DNA from: Iris pallida
Taxonomy: Eukaryota; Streptophyta; Magnoliopsida; Asparagales; Iridaceae
NCBI GenBank assembly: GCA_029216955.1
Contig: JANAVB010010791.1
Coordinates: 4,757,304 to 4,821,303 of the forward strand
DNA: 64,000 bases
Direction: 5' to 3'
Positions within the stretch are counted from its first letter, which is position 1, and each line of letters starts with the position of its first letter. Position numbers and translations under genes: made by a program. Shown here piece after piece: positions 36,441 through 47,584 of this stretch. Below the pieces are notes generated by a model. That model had not been told where the DNA came from, made no database searches, and saw nothing but the letters and a program-made list of their open reading frames with translations.

Positions 36441-38247
36441 GAGGCCAGACATGAATAAATGAGTGTCGCATAAAATAGTTCCAGAAATATCAAATCGTGA
36501 TTGTAACAGAGAATCAAATAGAACTAACTAGAACTGAAGTACAGTAATCGACAATTAAATGAAAGAACTATCAGAGAATGTACTCGCCTGATACTCTGAA
36601 AAGTGTAGTGTAATATCAGATGTCTGCACCAGAGTCACAATGTCCTAAATAGAGCAATATGGATTATAATGTTTTTAAAATAAGATAATTGAAGTTTACG
36701 ATGCAATCTACATGATTTCTAGGCCAATCTAGGCCAAAGTCAAACTTTTAGGGTTTTGGGTCAATATCCAGGTCAACTAGGCTATTGGGTTTACATCAAT
36801 ATAGCCAACTCTATATTAGGGCTAAACTCATAATCCTAACCAATGCACATCTAATTCTAACTCATAATCCTATAATATAAGTATATCTATATATGCCATA
36901 TCTCTATTTGCCTCTCCAGTTCATATGTACATCATGATATCTACTTAACATCAATTTCCAATCCCTCTCATGTAGCAACCATATTTATATCAAACATATA
37001 TGTAGTATAAACCATATATATAGCTATTAGCCTATATACATGTAGCCTCTCATATCTAACATATGAATTACACTATATATAGACATACCTATATAGCCTA
37101 AGTAGTCGTGGCCTCACTTGTATATATATATATATACCTATACATTTATATTTAACCCATCACTAACCTACAATATACATATGTGAGATATATATAAATG
37201 CCACCATATTCTATATAGGATTGGTGGATGAGTCCTCATGTGATTATTATGATTTCCTTCCTAATATTTTTCTGTCAAGCCAAGCCAAACAGTGGCTGCC
37301 TACTGCACTGCCTTGCAGTGCAGTGGTTCACTGAAATGGGGCAGCTGCTGCTATCCTCTTCTCCCATACTAACCTGCCCATCTTCTACTTCTCTTATACA
37401 ATCAAATAACTGACACTGACATGTGCGTTACTAACTTCTGAAATAAATCCTAAACTCTGGAACCCACACACTCACTCATTACACTAGTTAGGTGCTAGCT
37501 CCTATAGAGTGCACTCACCCTCACAATCCTTACATTCCCTATATCTCAGAAAATTGATATTACCCTCAACTCAATCTAACCCCAATAACATATATCTATA
37601 TAACATCCAAAAATACATAAATCAATGCCAAACGCCACTGTTGCCCTTTTTCTATTACCTACCATCCCCACTGTCCACTTGCAGACCAACTAACACTACT
37701 TTCCTTCACTCCTCTATTCATTCACTCATTCACTCTAATTTATCACTAATAATTAACAATATACCAAATGTTCTTCCTAACTGGTATGTGAAGAGCAGGA
37801 CATATCAACAAGGACTAGATAACTATCTGGAAACTGAACATGAATATTAAAACTAATATGGTATTGCTCTTAATATGATACTTCAAGGTATCAAGACAGT
37901 TAAAAATCAATATGACAGGACATTAAGGTAATATAGACAACATGTATATGTTTAAGACAGAACTAAGAGTGCCCAGGATCTAACTAAAGCCAAGTGGCTG
38001 CACCTTTGGCACAACAAGGTGGTCTGAACCAAGTTGCTCGAGCCCCTACTACTGACTGAATCACTAATGAGAAGTGGACAGAACAAGTGGAAGGAATTTT
38101 TAATGTTCAGTATGGATTGAAACTCATTTGAAAACTATTTTTTAAAACATGTATCAGTCATGCAACAAATGGAACCCAAAATTATTTGAAAACCTAATTA
38201 ATCCATTCAAAATCTAGGGAAAATACATGCCAAGATAGGTGGGGGGT

Positions 38248-38905
38248 CTGTTCGTGTCCCCGTGTCCAGCAAATAGGACACGAAGTGTCGAATATTTCAT
38301 GAAACATGTGGTATCAGCAAACAGTGCACTGTGCGTGCTAAGTGTCGTACGGCCAAGTTGGTCTAGATTGGACACGACACAGTCCACAAGAGGACACGTG
38401 GTCGTGTCCCCACTTAGTCTAGGTATAGGTCTTCGTGTCCAAGTACCTGCACTGAGTCAGGGTCATGTCGTGTCAGTGTTATTAGGGCGTATCAGTAGCT
38501 CGAAACTGGTATACACAGTACTGTACGAAATCAGTGCGGGTCAATTTTCTTCGTGCACATATATCGAGAACCCGTAAATCTTTATGGGTGTCGTGTCAGT
38601 GATTGCCTGCACCCACACACTAATTTTTAGGTGTCAGGGTGTCGTATCGTGTCCGCTAGGACACCCGAGCAGCAGGACACTGCACGAGCCCCGTGTGGTG
38701 TCTCGTGCTACGTGTTCGAGTGCTAAAATAGTGTCCAAACATGCGTAAAATCGACTCAGTCATTTAGGGTTGTAATATACACGTGTTAGGCTACACATAC
38801 ATGTAATTTGTTTTGAAATTTAACAAAATCAATTTATATTTGACATTTCATCGAACACGCATTTAAACACACCGATACGTGTCCGATACGGACACAAAAT
38901 GGACA
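38248..38905. repeat. CGTGTCC / GGACACG cluster in B LTR (a)
   Basis: About fifteen copies of CGTGTCC, GGACACG or GTGTCGTG words in both directions, downstream of the minus-strand TATA box. The same cluster recurs at about 58030-58690 and from about 63430 in the other LTRs. Confidence 0.7.
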
Positions 38906-39245
38906 CGAATTCCTACCAAACTTGGACTACACCTAGGGGAACCCTAAATGAATGCATCTATGGGAAGAAATTAGGAATTTATTAGGGTTTGTAGGGTTTT
39001 ACCTATTGAGTGTTCAAACTCAATGTAAAGGGCCTCGACTCGACGTCTTCCTTGATTTGCTACGGTTCAAACATCCTCCAACCTTGCTAGCAAGCCTCCA
39101 CAAGACTTCTCTAATGTTGGAGATGATGATGCAATTGATTTGACTCAATTTGGGCTCAATTTAGATTAATTGGGAGAGGTTTAGGGAAGAACAAAGTTCG
39201 GTTCTTCTAGGTTTTTAAAAAGAAGGCAATGGCTACTAGATGATA

Positions 39246-39252
39246 CTTTATA
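39246..39252 (-). promoter_or_regulatory. TATA box of B LTR (a)
   Basis: CTTTATA on the plus strand reads TATAAAG on the minus strand, 578 bp from the LTR start. LTR S has TATTTATA at almost the same distance, which supports a real core promoter. Confidence 0.55.
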
Positions 39253-39828
39253 GGAGAGGGGCTTGTATGGCTGCCACAATAGTGAATTAGGGTTAGGGTT
39301 TGATGTAGATGAGTGGCTAGGGCTTGTCCATCCAATTTCGAGCCTTCCTATTGGTTCAAGGCTTTCTTTTTCACAAATATCCTAAGAAAAATATCCTACC
39401 ACAATAATATCTAGATATTACTAACCTTAGCACTTAGTAGGAATGTTCTAACCTTGATTCTAACCTCAAGACTAATCTAGATTAGGTTAACTTCTAGGTT
39501 AAGGCTTAACTAAAAGATTAGCACAATATTTAATTAATCAAAATTACAATTTCACAAAATTGTCAAAATGACCAAAATACCCCTAGGCTAAAAATTGGTA
39601 ATTTGAAATTCTAATCACGTGACTAGGCTTCCATGGTTATTGTTAGTCTCCGGGCTTAGCAATTCTAGGGTTATACTAGTTAACCATCAAAATCACCATT
39701 CAACATTTTAAATAGTTTTAAATTGACCAAAAATCACCAAAAATCACAATATGATTTAAATATTATTATTAAATGATTATAATCACAAAATTTTAACATT
39801 ACCCTCATTTGAAAAACTGGGTGTTACA

Positions 39829-40798
39829 AGTCTATCCTCCTTAGAAGAATTTCGTCCTCAAAATTAAGATGATCGTACTCCTCCTAGGTCAAACCCCCAA
39901 TCAAACAAGGTCGAAGGATAATATGCAATCATAGTCCTACTGGTCGTGATTCCACAGTCTCGAACAGGGTAACTACGCTATCTAGCATATCACAAAATAT
40001 CCTGACAGGTACTAATAGAAATCACACATGATGGTGGGGAAGAAGAACAAGGAGGTCAAACCTGCTAACCCATCACCTGTAGCGTCGGTCTCCTCGACCG
40101 CCATCGTAAAAGCTCCACCCATCTGGGCATGGTGCTGTGCTACAGGTGGCCTAACTCCCTCTATCTAATCCATGATACTCAAGTAACATCCATGCTGATA
40201 TCCTACTCCATACTAGGTACCATCTATATGGTATCTATTCAGCAATATGATAATCATACCCGTCTATTCAGAACCATGTTACCAGAATCCTCATTACGCT
40301 AGTAAGTACAACAGCGATAATCAATATAGTCTGTAACTAAGGTACATACCTCTAGAATCATAGTATTTAAAATTTTTGCATTGCCGCTAGTTTGGCTACG
40401 AAAACTTTAAATTCCCACACCCGAGAAATACATCCAAAATTAGACTCTATCTCATTGTCAAACTAGCTAATATGGCTGTAGAAGACTCTAGATTCCATGA
40501 CTGAGGCAACCTAACCCATAATGTTATCTTGGTAGAAAATCAAGTCAATAATGAATACCAAGAATCAAATTCAACGATGAACACGGAAGATAGACAGATA
40601 CTGTCAGAATCGAATTTCGAGATAGTTTATAATGAGATTCTCAAGGATTATCCCAGGAATCTTCTCAAGTAGTCCTAACTGTGATTGAGTAATCTCGCAA
40701 CTAAAGCCTATTCCTTAGTTCCTATCGCAGGCTGTAGTGATACCCTAGTTCGAATACCACTACATAAATTCGACCTGCATAGGCCACCACTAGAAATG
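39829..40798 (-). mobile_element. Element B: left interior, 970 bp, non-coding
   Basis: Next to the left LTR is the reversed PPT-type sequence (AGAAGAATTTCGTCCTC; on the minus strand GAGGACGAAATTCTTCT), as in Tekay/Del-like elements. Next to the right LTR is the reversed PBS-like sequence (minus strand TAGTGGTGGCCTATGCAGG). No gag-pol frame lies between. It is about 95% identical by eye to the right interior (59611-60581). Confidence 0.88.
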
Positions 40799-42593
40799 TG
40801 TCACGACCCGCACCCAGTGTAGGGGCACGAGAAGTGGGTACGTGCATCCTACGCCGCAGTATCGGCGGTAGAACGTTGTCCTAAGTTACTATCTAATCAA
40901 CAACTCACACAATTATATAATGTACTTGTCAAATCTCAACTCCGAACGGAGGACAAGTATAAATATAATAAAATCTCAATCACATTCTAAGCACGATATG
41001 ATAACACAGAAGTTTATAACTAAGACTAAAACAACAACAAAGATAAACTACTAAATAATAATATCTCAAACAAACTCATATATCGAGTTATTACAATTCA
41101 AGTTCTAAAACATGAAAACTAAACCAGTCTACTAGCTAGTCTCCCGATCACTCCTGTGTGTCGGTGACAAAGGTAGCTAAGCCATCTCCTGCTCCAAGGC
41201 AAGTAGGGCAAATGTCCTCAGGACAAGCATCTACAATATTTTTAACAGGTCCAGTCAGGACAGGAACGAGTACAACACATCTAGAAATCCCCAAGTAAAT
41301 GACAGAAAACTATAAAGTAGTTATAGACAGTTATATTAATAAACATGGCACTTTATACAGGTAGTGATGTAGAGAAACAGTTAAGGTACAAGGAAAGTAA
41401 GGTAACTAAACAAGAGGAGAAGCATGGCAATGAAGACTGTAAAATATGATCTAGCTGAACTAGAGTAACATGATATAAGTCCAGACAGTATATTATGAGT
41501 CAAGTGTAATCCCAGTGTGAGTCCAGACAATGTAAATCTAATACCAGATGATTTCAGTACAAGATGAGGCCAGACAATGATCAATGATTCCAGGGTGAGT
41601 CCAAACAATTCTCTAACAGTGTGTTTTAAAATATCAAAATCGACATGTAAACGACTGTAGGTAATACGACACATCGTACACTCGGCCAAGTGTGGGATGG
41701 CTATCATTCCAGTATAATTCCAAGGGAGTGGTTCCAGTATTTGGGAATGTTCACATGTCTACTCCAATATTTCTCTGCTCAACAAGTACAAGTGAATCCA
41801 TAACCCGACACAAAATAGTACAAGTCCAGCCAGAACATGAATGATACCAGTAAGTGATTCCAGGGAGATTCCAGTCGGTGATTCCAGCAGGTGATTCCAG
41901 TAGTAGTTCCAGAAATGGAGGCGAGACATGAATAAATGAGTGTCACATAAAATGGTTCCAGAAATATCAAATCGTGTTTGTAACAGAGAATCAAATAGAA
42001 CTAACTAGAACTGAAGTACAGTAATCGACAATTAAATGAAAGAACTATCAGATAATGTACTCGCCTAATACTCTGAAAAGAGTAGTGTAATATCAGATGT
42101 CTGCACCAGAGTCACAATGTCCTAAATAGAGCAATATGGGTTATAATATTTTTAAAATAAGATAATTAAAGTTTACGATGTAATCTACATAATTTCTTGG
42201 CCAATCTAGGTCAAAGTCAAACTTTTAGGGTTTTAGGTCAATATCCAGGTCAACTAGGCTATTGGGTTTACATCAATCTAGCCAACTCTACATTAGGGCT
42301 AAACTCATAATCCTAACCAATGCACATCTAATTCTAACTCATAATCCTATAGTATAAGTATATCTATATCTGCCATATCTCTATTTGCCTCTCTAGTTCA
42401 TATGTACATCATAATATCGACTTAACATCAATTTCCAATCCCTCTCATGTAGCAACCATATTTATATCAAACACATATGTAGTATAACCCATATATATAG
42501 CTATTAGCCTATATACATGTAGCCTCTCATATCTAACATATGAATTACACTATATATAGACATTACTATATAGCCTAAGTAGTCATGGCCTCA

Positions 42594-42594
<1 letters not shown>

Positions 42595-42665
<71 letters not shown>
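42595..42665. repeat. (TA)n microsatellite, expanded in B LTR (b)
   Basis: About 70 bp of TA, against about 16 bp at the matching positions of LTR (a) (37121-37136) and LTR (c) (62364-62379). Confidence 0.95.
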
Positions 42666-42668
<3 letters not shown>

Positions 42669-43496
42669 ATACATTTACATTTAACCCATCACAAACCCAC
42701 AACATACATATGTGAGATATATATATATATATGCCACCATCTCCTATATAGGATTGGTGGATGAGTCCTCATGTGATTATTATGATTTCCTTCCTAATAT
42801 TTTTCTGTCAAGCCAAGCCAAACAGTGGTTGCCTACTGCACTGCCTTGCAGTGCAGTGGTTCACTGAAATGGGGCAGCTGCTGCTATCCTCTTCTCCCAT
42901 ACTAACCTGCCCATCTTCCACTTCTCTGATATAATCAAATAACTGACACTGACATGTGCATTACTAATTTCTGAAACAAATCCTAAACTCTGGAACCCAC
43001 ACACTCACTCAGTACACTAGTTAGGTGCTAGCTCCTATAGAGTACACTCACCCTCACTATCCTTACCTTCCCTATATCTCATAAAAATTGAGATTACCCT
43101 CAACACAATCTAACCCCAATAACATATATCTATATAACAACCAAAAATACATAAATCAATGCCAAACGCCACTGATGCCCTTTTTCTATTACCTACCATC
43201 CCTACTGTCCACTTGTAGACCAACCAACACTACTTTCCTTCACTCCTCTATTCATTCACTCATTCACTCTAATTTATCACTAATAATTAACAATATACCC
43301 AATGTTCTTCCTAACTGGTATGTGAAAAGCAGGACATATCAACAAGGACTAGATAACTATCTGGAAACTGAACATGAATATTAAAACTAATATGCTATTG
43401 CTCTTAATATGATACTTCAAGGTATCAAGACAGTTAAAAATCAATATGACAGGACATTAAGGTAATATAGACAACATGTATATGTTCAAGATAGAA

Positions 43497-43501
43497 CTAA
43501 G
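43497..43501. repeat. Left TSD of element A (CTAAG)
   Basis: CTAAG precedes the LTR start and is repeated at 57744-57748. The uninterrupted B LTR copies have a single CTAAG at this site, which confirms the duplication. Confidence 0.95.
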
Positions 43502-43791
43502 TGTAGCTCCCCTTCCCAAAAATTTTGAAATATTTTATTTATTATTTTAATTGATTTAGATGGTGATTTTTAGATTTTGTAAAAAGTTATTTAGTTTATT
43601 ATTACGTTAGATGATTTTAGTCATTGTTAGGAATTTGAGTACAAGGTGGCTAGAAATCGTGGCACGGATTGTGCAGTGGCGGGCTTTGACTAAGTGTATT
43701 AGCCCTGGCAAGGAAGACTAAGCCATAGTGATACCCTAACTAGGAAAACCAGACTAAGTTATGACATGACCATTATAATAGTTTAATTATT
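43502..43791 (+). repeat. Element A: 5' LTR, first 290 bp
   Basis: It matches 54278-54567 of the 3' LTR with few substitutions. It ends in TTATT, where solo LTR C inserted. Confidence 0.95.
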
Positions 43792-44363
43792 TGTCACGAC
43801 TCGTACCCGATTTTCGGATGCGAGCTCATGAGCAAGCCAGCTACGTATCGAGCGGACTCCAGCCCGACTCGAGTACGTATAAGCTGTCAAGGTCATGGTA
43901 TCATATCTAACCTAAACTATATCTCAATCCACAAGAATCAAATAAAACAATAATGAACAAGTATGGGTCATGGTATGCAGCCCATTAGCATATTGTTCGA
44001 TTAGACTCCAAGAATGATATGAGTCTATAAATAAGCAGAGTATATCATGGTACTGAATATAAAGCACGAGAGGATAATAAAGAAATATCACAAGCAAATA
44101 CCAGTATCATAGATCGCAATCCTCTACCATCCCGCTCTGCTAACTAACTCCATATAGTCACTAAACCTGAAGAGATCATCAGGTCCTCAGAGGACTAGCA
44201 AGATACATAAAACATGCCTATGTAGCAGTTTAATCATGCAATAATATAACCAGGGTATAAACAGGAACTAGACAGAAAAACTGACAAGTGGCTACTGACA
44301 GGTAACTATGAACTCGGATACGGGATCAAGTATGCATAAATGAACTGCTGGTAGATCAATGGA

Positions 44364-44482
44364 AAACCAACCCTCGCCCCGATTGTGGACTCGCAGGTCA
44401 GTTTCAAGACAAGTTACCCTCGTCCCGATTGTGGACTCGCAGGTGCAAAGGCAACCCTCGCCCCGTGTGTGGACTCGCAGGT
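44364..44482. repeat. Three-unit minisatellite in solo LTR C
   Basis: Units of about 45-50 bp share AACCCTCGCCCCGATTGTGG and GACTCGCAGGT. It lies about 0.6-0.7 kb from the LTR 3' end. Confidence 0.85.
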
Positions 44483-46201
44483 TGTGGAAAAGACAAAGGA
44501 ATAGCAGTTCACTCACTCATACCTACAGACACGACTCAGTCAAGACACGGGTGAAGATACGACACGACCCAATCACGATACACGAGAGAACCAATCCAAT
44601 ATGAACTAACAAGGCTAACCATGTATAAGGACTATAGCTATACTAGCATGTACGAAATACAAATCACAAGTAATAACCAACTAGTAAAACTATATACTAA
44701 TAAAAATATGCATGTAAATAAATTGTAGAGGGAGACAAGGTATACTTGCCTGGTGGCAGCGCGAAGAACCAATAAAATACCGTCAACTGGTAAGCCATAC
44801 AGTCCAAGTCATCACAACTATCTCCGAAAGCTGAAACAAACATTACCAACGTTCTCAGAATAGTCAAATTAGATAGAATTGCCTGTCCTTAAGTCCAATT
44901 CTGGACACAGGGGCAAAACGGTAATTTTGGGCAAAAATGATGTCCGTCGTTAGAATCGCTTTGCACCGAAAAGCGTACCAGAGTCAATGGTCTCTAAAGT
45001 CGTCAAACTACATGTCTACGGATCCGGTTTTCCGATACGAACCTAACCGTATGTCCAGATTGGATTCCGGCAGGCCATGCATAAAATCACCCATTGAGTC
45101 GGACCGGGGAGGCCCGCGATACGACAATTTTATCAACTGTCTCAGAATCGGACCAAACTTGGCATACAGGACCAGAAAAATGATACGGTCCTGATGGCGC
45201 AAGTTTCGTCTCGATCTGACGAGCGTACACAAAGTAATTGAGAAATTTGCAAAGTGCACGATACGGTAAATTTCGACGGATACGCATCAAATTCGTCGCG
45301 CACACGCGACCAATTTGAATTCCGTCAAAGCCCACACAACGACGAAGCTGTTACTCAGCTTTCGATGCCTACTATGCGCGACCACGTCGCCCGGTTTGGC
45401 GGGACGCACGTCGCGTGGATGAATTTCTATGTTTTGAAAATAGATTTTTCGTCAACTTCGGAATCGAATAACTTCTCATCTGTTTAATGAAATTAGAATC
45501 TACAAGAAGGGTTGTGATGTCCTATAGGTCGTCTAGGACTGTCACTAAATGGATTTTCGAAAAGTTATTTGGTTAATGATGATTTGTTCGTAAACTTGAA
45601 TACTTCAACTATCTAATGCCCTGTTTTCGAACAGGATTTGGTCCGACTTTGGGTCGATATATCGCTAATTTTTTTTGGTTATTCCTGAATCTATTTACTG
45701 GGATGTTAAGTCGTATATGTTGGCTACACCTAGGAGTTGATAGATCGATATTCGGTCGAGTATACGTCGAGAAAAATAGGAAGAAACAGGGGATATCTGC
45801 TGCTGTTGCTCGGCCTGTGCTCTGTTTCATCGTACGGCTGATGGTCGTCGGCCTGTTGTCGGCCGGCGGCATGCGGCTCTCCGGCCAGTGGCGGCACGGC
45901 ACGTCCAGGGTCGTGATCGACATTGGGGAAGTGGGAGTTGGGTTAGGGTTACATTTTTTCCTCTCCAACTCTCTCTCTCGATCTCTATATATTAATCGCG
46001 AAGGGGGGTCGGGTCTCAGGGATTTGTGAAGGAAAGTGTTGGGCCGGCTTCTCAGCTGGGATTACTGCTGCTGTTGAGATCCTTTGGGCTTGGGCCGAAC
46101 TGGCTGGGCCGGGCTGGAGTTAAGGGCTGGGCTGGGTTTGCTTCTCACACAATGTTTTTTTTCTTTACTTATTTCTTTTTCTTTGTTTATTCCCTTTTTA
46201 T

Positions 46202-46205
<4 letters not shown>

Positions 46206-46296
<91 letters not shown>

Positions 46297-46365
46297 CATA
46301 TATATATACACACACATATGTATACGTATATTCACTTATACATGTATATACACGTATACATTTTC

Positions 46366-46396
<31 letters not shown>

Positions 46397-46531
46397 CATT
46401 CACACACATGTATATGATATGAATATATACACGTACACATACACATTTATAATATTATACATATCTTTATATATATATATGTATATGTATATATTTATAT
46501 ACGTACATACACACATATATTTTTATACATA

Positions 46532-46577
<46 letters not shown>
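46206..46577. repeat. TA / TATG simple-sequence block in solo LTR C
   Basis: Several TA runs are mixed with ACACATATG and GTATA words over about 370 bp. Open frames of up to 185 codons made of Ile/Tyr/His here are artefacts of the repeat. Confidence 0.95.
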
Positions 46578-46579
<2 letters not shown>

Positions 46580-47576
46580 ATGAATACATATTAAACAATA
46601 AACTATTCTAAATATATTTAATATTACAATATAGGTTTCTTAATGTATATGCACCCCATTTATATAAATTAAATAAAATGATATTGTTTTATATAAATCT
46701 ATAAAAGCCCATTTTCATATATCATGAATATATTCCTATATATATATATCCACATGTATATATAACCTAGATAAATCCCACAATCCAACATATGTATTAA
46801 GAAAATTATTTACTATAATATCACTCAAATACTATTCCTAATAGCAAGCACAATAATATGTGTATATATATATATATAACAATTGTTTCCAAATTGCTTT
46901 CTAAATCACTAGGGTAAAAATACCAATACAACATACATCTATATGATCGTCTCTGAACATGCTACTCGACTACGTGGGTTTGGGCTTGGTTCGGGTTAGT
47001 CCGAACTAAGTTGGTACATCGGGTCATCTAAAATTAATATATTTAATTAATAAATAAATAGTTCATCGGTGGGGGTTAAGTCGCAACTTAGCCTGGTTTT
47101 CCTAGTTAGGACTCACTTATGGCTGGGTCTCCCTTGGCACGGCTAATACACTAGTCAAAGCACGCCACTGCACTATCCGTGCCACGATTCCTAGTCGTCT
47201 TGTACTCCAAAACTTAGCTGTGGCTAAAGTCATCTATCGTAATAATTAAGTAAATAATTACTTATAAATTCTAAAAGTCACATTTAAATCAAAATAAATA
47301 ATAAAAAAATATTTCCAAAAATTTCCGGGAAGGGGAGCTACATTATTCATTATTATTATTATTTGACATTTAATGATCCTTTTGTACCAGACTGGTCCGG
47401 ACTGGACCCAGACCGGACCAAGCCCATGTCGTCATGCGGCACATCCAAGGACATTCGTGTTGAGGAATTTGGTATGAGGGTGTTGTATTTCATTTTAATA
47501 ATTTAATAAATATTTTCTAGTAATCAAAATTAGATATTATAATTATCTTTATTTAGTTGATATTCAATGACATTGT

Positions 47577-47584
47577 TATAAAAT
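47577..47584 (+). promoter_or_regulatory. TATA box of the A 5' LTR
   Basis: TATAAAAT lies about 520 bp from the LTR start if C is ignored. The matching box in the 3' LTR is at 54797-54804. It would start the element's RNA; the insertion of C lies upstream of it. Confidence 0.5.

Larger units (their letters stand above)
35326..39828 (-). repeat. Element B: left LTR (a), 4503 bp
   Basis: It starts TGTCATGACCCGCACCC and ends GAAAAACTGGGTGTTACA; on the minus strand it begins TGTAACACCCAG and ends GGGTCATGACA. A minus-strand TATAAAG lies at 39246-39252, 578 bp from the LTR start. It holds GAGTCCAGACAAT / GATTCCAG repeats (36005-36440), a short TA tract (37121-37136) and CGTGTCC/GGACACG words (38248-38900). 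It is the 3' LTR of the left interior, since the reversed PPT region follows at 39829. The preceding bases TATTT (35321-35325) are a candidate TSD. Open frames shared with the other copies have no known domain. Confidence 0.9.
40799..43501 (-). repeat. Element B: middle LTR (b), left part
   Basis: It starts TGTCACGACCCGCACCC and follows LTR (a) closely, with a much longer TA tract (42595-42665). It is interrupted at 43501 by element A; the remaining LTR resumes at 57749 with AGTGCCCAGGATC, exactly as in the uninterrupted LTR (a) at about 37966. Both parts together give about 4565 bp. It contains no gene. Confidence 0.92.
43792..47342 (-). repeat. Solo LTR C, 3551 bp, inside the 5' LTR of A
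   Basis: It starts TGTCACGACTCGTACCC and ends GGGAAGGGGAGCTACA, with TTATT on both sides (43787-43791, 47343-47347). On the minus strand its first 290 bp (TGTAGCTCCCCTTCCC...) are clearly related to the first 290 bp of the A LTR, so C is a diverged member of the same family inserted in the opposite direction. It contains a three-unit minisatellite (44364-44482), a GC-rich section (about 45790-46130) and long TA/TATG tracts (46206-46577). The TA tracts create long but meaningless open frames. No interior is present. Confidence 0.92.

Noticed and set aside
36149..36517. Minus-strand 108- and 122-codon frames repeated in all B LTRs
   Set aside because: These are translations of the CCAGT/ATTCCAG minisatellites, low complexity and without domains.
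37509..37850. A 113-codon frame repeated at 43088-43384 and 62734-63027
   Set aside because: This is shared LTR sequence of element B on the antisense strand of the element; conservation reflects copy number, not coding.
46026..46583. Open frames of up to 185 codons rich in Ile, Tyr and His
   Set aside because: They are translations of TA and TATG simple-sequence tracts in solo LTR C, present in more than one frame.
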